This document shows positions 36,598 to 47,400 of a DNA stretch of 64,000 bases, one piece after another. Under the pieces are notes generated by a model. That model had not been told where the DNA came from, did no database searches, and saw only the letters and a list, made by a program, of their open reading frames with translations. Each line of letters opens with the position of its first letter. The stretch's first letter is position 1. This DNA comes from Labia minor. Taxonomy: Eukaryota; Arthropoda; Insecta; Dermaptera; Spongiphoridae. The DNA lies in assembly GCA_963082975.1 (NCBI GenBank), contig OY720348.1, positions 20,699,146 through 20,763,145 on the forward strand, written 5' to 3'. The position numbers were made by a program, and so were the translations under genes.

Positions 36598-36837
36598 CAG
36601 TGATTCTCAAAGTGTGCACCGAGGCTCCCCGTTACGGGGCCGCCAATTAGATATTTTATATTAACCCTTCGAAAATAGTAAGTATAAGTTGTTAATTTTT
36701 CGCTGATAAATGGGTAATCGCTTTTAAAAAAGGAGTTTTCCAATTTTTAAAGAAAGTCAAAAATTTAGAAAAAAATCATATGTATTGAAATCTGATTATT
36801 TAGGGATCCACAAACGGGAACAGATTGGGAACCTCTG
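36598..36837. mobile_element. hAT MITE with near-perfect 8-bp target duplication
   Basis: It starts CAGTGATTCTCAAAGTGTGC and ends TTGGGAACCTCTG (complement CAGAGGTTCCCAA). The flanking 8-mers are ATTTATAC (36590-36597) and ACTTATAC (36838-36845), one mismatch apart. This is the expected hAT signature. Length 240 bp, non-coding. Confidence 0.8.
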
Positions 36838-36845
36838 ACTTATAC

Positions 36846-37183
36846 AATAAAATATTTAGTTAATTTACTGATTAAATTAAAAAATAAATAAGAACACAAA
36901 ATGGAAACGAATGTTATAATATAGTGATTGAAATAAAATAAATGAAATTCTATTACATACAGACTTTCAACCAAATATTACGAATTCTTGGGTACATGAG
37001 GCAGAGTCAAGGTTCGAAGAACGGCGAAGGCGGACTGAGCACCTAGTTAATATGTATATACAAATTCTTATAAATTCCATTAGTTAAATCAAAGTGAACA
37101 CTTAATATTTTGAAGAATTTTATTTATAAATTTACATAATATTTACAAATATATTTACATTAAAAAAATCTTCATATAAATAA

Positions 37184-37218
<35 letters not shown>

Positions 37219-38483
37219 TATATATATATAACAATTAATTGCATTATCCATTCATCAAGAAAACTACTGTTTTTTTTTTTGTTAAAACTATAAAGAAAAT
37301 ATTCATCAAATATGTGTAATTATTAATTAAATATCTTTATTTTTTACCTAAAGATGATTATATCAATTTACAGGGAAATGCTGATTGCTTAATAATCTAT
37401 TTAATCTTAAACTTTCGAACAATTTTTGTGTAATAAAAATATTATTACATATACTTATCTTTTTATTAAAACAGTTTCAGCCACATAACTAATATATTAA
37501 TCAGTATTAATCAATTCTTATAAACCTGTGTCAATAATAATTAACTATGTTAGATGACTTGTAATAATTATCTCATAATTTTTTACTGAATAGTTAAGAG
37601 TAATTTCATATGGCCTTTCGGCAATACACTTTTAATAATATAACATCACGTAGATCAACGGTCGGCAAACTTTTTCAACCAACGCAAGATAATTGTATAT
37701 TATTTATTATTTATTGAATTAATTGGAATTTATAAGACAAACTATGTGTAAGTAAATAAATATTTACATAACATATTTATATATATATACATACATTAAC
37801 ATAATAGAAATGTTTTCATTAATGATTAATTTCCAATTTTTGTATTATTTTTTCACGAACGTAGAAAACTCATAAAAATTTTACAACTTTTATTAATATT
37901 TTTATATTTTTCTAATTTTGATTGATTTTACAATTTTGAATTCCTTAAATACTATCAAATAAATACATTTTAATTGTTAATAAAATGGAAAATTTGTAAA
38001 ATTGGGATAATTTACCCTGGTTACCTCGCCGCTGATTAGAGATGAAAAATTAAATTCTTAAATACAAAATATATTTTAAGTTCACACACAATTTGAAATT
38101 ACTTTTAATTATTCATCTTGCATAAATAATTTATAAATGAGTTATATAATAATATCTGTTCAATATAGAACAATTCGATTACTTGTTCTTGAAAGCGAAA
38201 TTTAAATTTTTTATTTCTTTTATTCTTTTGATTTGTAATTTGATAAATATTTAAATTATTATTAATTATTCTTTGATAGATTCTATTTTATAGGAAATAA
38301 ACAGAAGACTTTTCTCCTTAGAAAAAAATTTGAATAATATAAATTAAGTGAAAATTTGTACTTAGTATAGGTAGATGAATGGTTAATAATATTAATAAAA
38401 TAATATAATGAAGCAATGAACAATTAAAGACTTGGGTTTCATTTTCTCATCGGATTTGGTATTATGATGGTTCGGTGGCTCAG
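36846..38483. other. Intergenic between TMIE and ANKRD6, with TA microsatellite
   Basis: A (TA)n tract lies at about 37188-37230. About 37655-38033 begins CAACGGTCGGCAAACTTTTT and ends near CCTCGCCGCTG, which could be an old hAT element, but no target duplication supports it. The 3' untranslated region of the minus-strand ANKRD6 gene must lie just below 38484. Confidence 0.45.
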
Positions 38484-41400
38484 TTAATATGGCACCTGAT
38501 GCATTTTCTGTGGTTTTTCAAACACCAAGACATCATAACTGCTTTGCCGTCTCACTGCATTGTCGTTTATAACTTCATTTACAATGTCGTCATTATCCTT
38601 AAGTGGTCCATCTAGTAATTCAAAACTTCGCGAACGGGGAAACTTGGCATCCTCATTGTCCTGATCCCAAAACGTTCGGATTTGCCTTTCTGATCGCCGA
38701 CCAAACGCTCCTCGATTGAGCCATTCGCTCATATGAGCGTGTCGCTGTTCACATAAGGCCCTTTCTTTCACCACACAACGAGTTAGCTCCGAGAGATGAC
38801 CCTGAAACGGTTTTTAGTAATTAAATAAATCCAATAACAAATATAACTCAATATGGTAAATTAGTTAAACAATATTATTATTAGGATCTTTTCAGTTTTA
38901 CTAATAATTATGATGTTTTATCTACCTATCTAATTTTGTGAAACATACTTGTATTTGTAATTGTAATCACAAAAAATTGTACTTTTCAGAAAAATCACAA
39001 ATAAAATTTTTTGTTAAATTTTTACTAAAAGTCCAATTCTTTGAGTTAAGAGTATTCAATGAAAATTGCTACTCTACTTTAAATAACGAAACGTTGTTGT
39101 TACAAATATTTTTATTTTCTAATTGTAATTTTTGTAAAAGATTCCTGAAAACACTAATATCTATCACAATTCAAAAAATAATCAAGAGTATCATACTTTT
39201 GAAGAAAAAAAATATTTTTGCCAAATCCTTGAGTTTGATCATCTAACTTTGATTTTTGATATTTTAGAAAAAAAAAACATAAATCAAAATGGCGAATTAT
39301 TTAAAAGATTGAAGCATTTAAGGACAATTTTAAAATGGTATTAAAATATTTATTTGTTTTTAAAAAAAATATTATATTTGCATTTTTATGAAATAGAACT
39401 TAGTCTCTTAATAAATAATTCGTAACATCAAAAAGAATTTAATTTATTAAAATATTTGTTTTTCAATTAAAATAAATGTTCAAAATAATAATAATATTTA
39501 AAATTAATATGAGCTGTGGCCAGGCACAGATCCGACCGACGATTTGAAATAAATTAATTTCCAAACAACATTATCTTATCTTATTATGCTAGCTAAAATT
39601 GTATATATCTATCTATCTATATATATTGGTTCTCAAAAACCGCTCTAACGATTTTTTTCAAATTCACACTAGATATAGTATTTATAAAGAAAAATTGAGT
39701 TTTATTGATCACATCTTTTGAAACATACAGCTTCATTATTAATTTCTTAATTGAAAATTATATATGGAAAACGTCAAAATTGGCATCCATTTTTATTTGT
39801 ATTAATATTTTTTTTTATTTAAAATATTTTAAAATTTATTATTTAATTTCGAAATAAAATTAAAAATATTTATTTTTAATAAAATATATATAGATATTTA
39901 TTAATCTCTCTCAAAAAAAAAAAATAAATAAAAAACATCAAATACTGCTAAGACAGTAAAAAAATGACAATTTTTTATCTAAATACATATAGTCCAGAGG
40001 TTGGACTGATGTTTTAACGAGTGGATTTCGTCGGTTCGAAACTCGCCGGGTGAATCGTTATTTAAAAATGAAAATAATGATTTTGTTATTTTTTTTTCTT
40101 TTTATCTATTGTTTACTTTTTAATAAATTACTATTCTATATTTATTTATTCATTGTTCTTTTATTAATTAAGTTTTAGATAGTTTTATAATTTTTAATAT
40201 TTTTTCAATAAAATATTATTTAATATATTTATTAATATTATTTTATTTATTATTATTGAGTACCCGAAGTTCCATTCATTTTAATCAGATTGATGCAATG
40301 ATGCAACAGTTAATAATTGTAATATTGTAATAAATTTCTATCTTGAAAATTGTTACATATTATTCAGGATATTTTAAAAACAATTTCTTTCTTTAATTAA
40401 TTTTCATTTTTTCTATAAGTCAGATATATTTCCAAATATTAAATAATTTTTGAAGTGAAAACTTCTTTAGCGGCGTTGAGCACTTTTGCGGGATGGGGAA
40501 AAAGTATAGAACTCGCGTGATCGTGACCAACACCATGAAGCTAGCACATTACGTCTGCTTTCAAATATCTTATAACAGAGCGCGAAATTTGAATTGTCAT
40601 TAGAACTGTTTTATAATTCTTATCTCTAACATATAAATATATATTTATTATGTAAAGTTCATTTCATATATACATATATAATCAAAATTATACGAAATGA
40701 ACTTCACATAATAAATATATATTTTATGTTAGAGATAAGAATTATAAAACAGTTCGTATTGCAATATTTTAAACAAAGTTGTGTATTTATATATATATAA
40801 ATATAAGTTACAAATTTGTTTAAAATATATGTTTAAAATAATATATAAGTTATATATATATACATGCATATGAAATTCATCTTTCTCGTGAAATAGCGCG
40901 AATTTCGTCTGTTTTAAAATTTCTTACGCAGAAGTTTTCACTTCTGTCGGCCAGTCCCACGACTGCCAATTTTGCTTTTTTAATTCCGAAAAGCTGCAAA
41001 GCACGTTTTTTTGTCTTTAGTTTGTTTTATAACCACTTGGGGCGCTAAACAGTTTTTCAAAAAAACACTATAGAAAAAAAATATATGTACCTATATATTA
41101 TATATTTATGTATTATTGAGGAGCACAAGTTCATTAATTTTAATCAGATTGATGCAAATGTGTAACATTTAATAATTGTAATAAATAATTAAAGAATTGT
41201 GTATCAATATTTTTTAAAGGGTAGAGCGAGAGCTCGGTGTCCCAGGTATTAATATTACCAGCCAAATCCAATAATAATGAATCATTTTTTTTAACTTAAG
41301 TACCGAGCCGAGGCTCGGGGTCCCGGTACTCTTATCTTATTATGCTAGCTAAAATTGTTTGTATATATCTATCTTTATATATATAGCCATGGGTTCTCAA

Positions 41401-44400
41401 AAACCGCTCTAACGATTTTTTTCAAATTCACACTAGATATAGTATTTATAAAGAAAAATTGAGTTTTATTGATCACATCTCAGGAAAAAGTACATTTTCA
41501 TTATTTATTTCTTAATTGAAAATTATATATGGGTGACGTCACATGACATCCATTTTTATTTTTTAACTGAAATTGTATTAATATTTTTTTTTTATTTAAA
41601 ATATTTTAAAATTTATTATTTAATTTCGAAATAAAATTAAAAATATTTATTTTTAATAAAATATATATATATTTATTAATCTCTCTCAAAAAAAAAATAA
41701 GTTGACCTGTGGCCAGGTCCGAACCAACCGACGGTTTGAAATAAATTAATTTCCAGCTACAGAAACAATTTCAAATAATTTTAATATATCTATTAATGTA
41801 ATAAAAAACAGATATGGATAGAACATAAATATTTTTAATTTTATTTTATTTATAATATATAGCTGAAGTAGCCGGCGTTGCCCGTGATCATAAAAGGAGA
41901 CTGTGACGTCATGAAGGGCTGGGTGACGCCATATAATTTTAAATTAAGAAAAACATAATGAAGATGATTTTTCCCGAGGATAAAACCAATACATTCGTGG
42001 TGATATGTAAAAAAATCTCCTTATGTGAAATTTGGTGCGAAAATAACCCTTCCCTTCTTATCGTCGATCGCTAATACTACCACTTCCGGTTTCCGGATTT
42101 ACACCAAAAGTTGATCAATTCATCCCACTGATGCATTAAGAAAAAATACCAAATTTCATCAAAATCCGTTAAGCCGTTCAGGCTGTACACATCTATACGG
42201 ACGGACAGACATCATGCTAAAAATACTTTTTTCTGTTAAGAAAATGCATGATTCGTGGAGATATGTAAAAATCTCCACATGTGAAATTTGGTGTGAAAAC
42301 AATACCTCCCTTACTATCGTCGGTCGGTAATTAGCTGGAGTGTCTCCACTCGACTATCTCGCAATTTGAATTGGATTAAATAACATAATATATTATATTT
42401 AAATTAAATTTAATTAATTATAAATTATAAATAATAAATAATAAATATTAAACCAGCGCATGTTTGGCTTTTTGTTGATGGCACCACGTCACGTGTTGGC
42501 GCGTGAGATTTCCAGTGTTAAAAAATTAATTCTGGTACTTTCAGCGATTCAATCAAGCAGAAATTCTATATATAGCAGTTTTATACAATTAGTAATCATG
42601 TGAAAAATTATCAAACATATATCTTTATTTTTACGGTCACTTTAGAGGAAAAAAAATCAAAACGTTGTAGGTAATGACCCTCTTGAGCTACATTTCTCAA
42701 AAGTTGATAGAAAACTATGAATTTTGAATAATGTCCATGTACCAAATTTCATCATTCTAGCTCAAACCGTTTTTGCGTAATCTTGCCTACATACATACAC
42801 ACACACATACACACACACACAGACATTTTTCTCAACCTTAGTGAAAATGATTCAGGAACCTTCAAAACGTATAAAAACATCAAAATCTCAACATCGAAAA
42901 TTTTCGTGATCGCAATACTATCTCTGGCGAGATAGTAAAAAATAAACAAAAACATCAAAAAGAATACGGCTTGCTAATACAGTAAAAAAATGTTATTTTT
43001 ATTATCTAAATATATTAGTCTAGGGGGTAGAGAGACTGTTTTGACTGAGTCCGAGTGGAGTTCGAAGGGTCGAAACTTGACTCGAGCATCGATATTTAAA
43101 AATAATAAATTTATTATTTTTTTTTTTTTATCTATTTTCATATTTATTTTTTAATAAATTACTATTTTATATTTATTTATTCATTGTTCTTTTATTAAAT
43201 TTAATATTTATTAATATTATTTATTATTAATTTATATATGGACAAATGACATTCATATTGAAATTTGACTCCCGCCTTTTTTTAAAAGATATTGTATTAA
43301 TATTTTTTTTATATTTAAAATATTTTAAAATTTTTTATTTAATTTCGAAATAAAATTAAAAATATATATTTTAATAATATTTTATAGTTATAAATTACGA
43401 TATATATTTATCATTCTTCCAATAAAAAAAAAATATTCATGCACTTAGAAACATACCTAATAACCCCAAGTTTCATTCATTTTAATCAGATTGATGCAAT
43501 GATGCAACATTTAATAATTGTAATAAATAATTAAAGAATTGTATATCAGCTCGGTGTCTCAAGTATTAATATTACCAGCCAAACCCAATAATAATGAATT
43601 ATTTTTTTAACTTAATTACCGAGCCGAGTCTCGGGGTCCCAGTATGATCTTTAATATATTGTGAGAATTAGATAAATAATGTAGAGAGAAAAAAATATTT
43701 AAAAATAGATATTTATTTAAATGAAATAAAATTATTTAATTTACAGAATGAAAATGTCTATAATAATGTCTAAACATTTTTTCTTTATAATTCTACATTA
43801 TAATAATACTAATTACAGTAGTTATAATATATGGGGAATTTTCAACTTTGACTGCCGATTTGACCATGTTCCCAAACGAATTTTAAAAAAACCAAGACCA
43901 CTTTACATTTACACATTTTAAGCTCTAATCGAATCCAAAATCAAAATTTAAAAAATCGAAAAACAAACTCACAGATATATAGATTTTATAAATGAACATT
44001 TATACAATTTATTTTAATTAATTTGAAACATTTTAGGAAACAAATTTTTAATGGGTCATTTTTAGAAATCCCATTTAACAATTATAATAAATAATTAAAA
44101 AATTGTAAAATTTTTAAAGTATATAAAAATAAATTGTATAAATTGGTTAAAGGGTCGAGTGATAGTTCGGTGTCCCAGGTATATATTTTATATTAACACG
44201 CCTACTTTTCTGTATAATAAAGATATAAAGAATCATATTTTAATTTTTATATAACCAAGAAATCATTTTTTCACTTAAAATATAGTTGTAAAGCCCAAAT
44301 CTCCGATCCATATAACATCATCGAATGGGCCGCTACCAAAAGGAGTCTTCTCTTGCTCTGACTAGGGCCACCGGTATTTGCCATTAGTCTCGAAAAAATA

Positions 44401-47400
44401 ATATTAAATTTTATATAAATTTAAAAATTAGAATATTTGAATTTGTTTAAATTTTAACACATGTAATCAATCATATGCATAAAGAATAGAAAATTTTGAA
44501 AATCAACTTGGTATTAAATTCAGAAAAAAAAATACTCATATATAGAATATATAGTCTATTCGAATATAATTGAAACTCTTTCTCTCCCTCTATTTTAAAT
44601 TTGAAAAAACGGAGTGTTAAGAAATTAAGATTCCTTATACAACATGGATGGTTAAATGAATTGGGCTCCCTACCTCCCTGAGAAATTCCCATTAAAAATG
44701 TTTATAATATTTTAGTTTATTAAATCAAACTATTATTTTTTTATTTCAATATTTTTAATGTTAATAAAATAATTTTTATTTTATAATCTATAAAATAATT
44801 TAATTATTTTTAAAAACAACGGTCTTCAATTACAATTTTTTTACTCTCTACTGACTGTTCATTTCATAACTGAAAATAGTGTCGAATAGAAATAGACGAT
44901 ATTACTTGGATTAATCTTATTATACTAGCTAAAATTGTTTGTTTGTATTATTGAGGACCCCAGTTCAATTCATTTTAATCAGATTGATGCAATGATGCAA
45001 CATTTAATAATTGTAATAAATAATTAATTGTAGATTAATATTTTTTAAAGGGTCGAGCGACAGATCGGTGTCCCAGGTATTAATATTATCAGCCAAACCC
45101 AATAATAATGAATCATTTTTTTTAACTTAAGTACCGAGCCGAGGCTCGGGGTCCCGGTACTATATATAAAGTATCAAAAAAAAATATTTTTAAAATTCGA
45201 ATTAAAATGACTAAATTATATTATCATGGTTTTTATTTTTAGTTTAATTACTCAATTATTAATTACTACTAAATTTTAAGTGAAATATTTTCCGACAGTG
45301 AATATAAAATTAATACTTTGTAATCTACCACTTCCGGTTTCCGGATATACACCAAAAGTTGATGAATTCATAGTACTGATGCATTAAGTAAATATATCAA
45401 CTTTTATCAAAATCCGTTGAGCCGTTCAAGCTGGACACGTCTATACGGACGGACGGACGGACAGACAGACATCATACTAAAAATATTTTTTTCTGATATC
45501 AAAATGTATGATTCATGGAGATATGTAAAAATCTCCACATGTGAAATTTGCTGTGAAAACAATACCTTCCCTTCCTATCGTCGGTCGGTATAAATTAAAA
45601 TTAAAGTTGAGATGAGATCCTTTGCATTACTTGTATAAAAGAAAGACCGAAAATTTCAAAAAGTACTGTAAATTTATTTTCTCTTACCTGAGTTCGTTTT
45701 TCTAAATTCGTTACTTTCCTGTCTAACTTCAGATGGGCCTGGTCAATGTGATCCTTGAGTTCCTTTTTATCTCGATCCAAACGAGCTTCCATGTGCCTAA
45801 AGAAAGGGGCACAATAGCATGTGTACCCTACACTAACTGGCCCCTGAATAACAAATTCCATTATATATTTTATATATAAGTATAATATTATATATTATAT
45901 TATGTTGTAATAGATAATAGCATTTATAAACAATTTCTAATTTTTATAATAGAAAAATTTTCAATTTTAATGAAATAATTTATTTCAATTAATGGTTAAT
46001 ATCAATATTTTATGTACGAAGTCTGTTCAAAAAATAAGAATTTTGTTATTTTGCAAATAATTTTATACCTTTTCTATAATGTTATCTCCTTTGAAATAGG
46101 AGTTCTTTTTATTTTTTGAAATAGAATTTAATGAATATAACCTTCGAAAAATCAAAAAAAAAAAATCCTTTCATTTTGAACACACTTCGAATAAATAATC
46201 AACTCTTCTATTTAATTCTTTTTTTTATTTTAATTATAGAAAATTAATTTCAAATGTTTTATTATTTATAAAATATTGAATTTACTTTGCATATATTTCC
46301 TGCAAGATCCAAGTAATATTGTTCACCCTTTTTAAGTGGTTCATTTGGTAGAGAATCCAAATTTGGTTGTGGAAATGTCTTTGGATCCGGATAATAATGA
46401 CATCCATATGGCGACCAATGCTTATTTGATGTTTTTTCAAAATGTACTTTATGCGTTGACTTAGGCTAGCATAAAAAACAAAACAAATAAAAATATATAC
46501 AATAATTCTATAAAAATAGAAAAATATAAATAAATAAAAACAAAACCTTTTTTTTTTCTTTTTGTCTAGTACTGCTATCTTTACTGCTTGTTCCACTTTC
46601 GGGCTTGCCCCTTTTCTTATCCTGCCTCTCATTTTGTCCAATTTCATCAATTAAATGATCGTCATTTTCTTCTGGAAGAGCTGACTTCCAAACGCAGTTT
46701 AATATGGACAAAATCTCAAAGAGTTCCTTTCGGGTTGCTATGTCCTTGGCCGTTTCATTTTGCTAAATCATAAACGAATATAAGAATTTATTTATATACC
46801 ATATATATATATAAGATTAGTAATGAATGTGGTATATTTCTTATTAAAAGAGTATTAGCGAGCTTTCAGACCTCGAAATATTAATATTATATTTTTTCTT
46901 TTAATTTAAAATTTATTCAAATAAATATTTATTTTTAATAAATTAAAAATATAAAAAAATACAAAATCAATTAAGAAAATAATTTAGCCTCTAAATACTA
47001 AAATTCATTTCTAATCCTCTCTTTGACAATTGACACTTACTTTATTTTTAAGTTCTCGATTACAATCGGCATCGAGAAGTATACGCGTTAATTTTCTTCG
47101 CCCCATTGCAACTGCAATATGAAGGGCTGTATCTCCATTCTATAAATAAATAATTATAACGTTACAATTTAATTTACTTCCTTTCCTTAATTTACCCAAG
47201 TGATTCCCAAAATGGATACTACCACTTTATGAAATGATCCAAGGTGATGGCAAGGGGTGTATTTCGCGGAAATTGTATTTTGTTTCTACTTTAAGCTCAA
47301 GAAATAGTTTCATAATTTCAAAGATCCATGTTTACTTTATTTATTTTACGAAAAATGTATAAAATTAATACATATATATATATATATCTTTCTATTCAAA

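Larger units (their letters stand above)
41335..43644 (+). mobile_element. AT-rich dispersed element, copy 2, carrying R2 and R1 inside
   Basis: R3 (41335-41697) and R5 (about 42950-43200) are adjacent in copy 1 but here are separated by R2 (41700-42329) and R1 (42333-42937), which sit back to back within the poly-A stretch. So R2+R1 arrived later, together or one beside the other. After R5 comes a further partial R3-like stretch (about 43230-43435) and R4 (43460-43644). The nested stack fills much of the last ANKRD6 intron. Confidence 0.6.

Noticed and set aside
37655-38033. Possible hAT element with CAACGGTCGGC and CCGCTG ends
   Set aside because: Ends match poorly and flanking 8-mers do not agree; not listed as a separate element.
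38938-39246. 102-codon plus-strand frame in the ANKRD6 last intron
   Set aside because: AT-rich composition, no recognised domain, antisense to a gene model; probably chance.
39990-40060. Functional tRNA gene
   Set aside because: A and B boxes are present but stems do not pair as a cloverleaf; two diverged copies point to a repeat.
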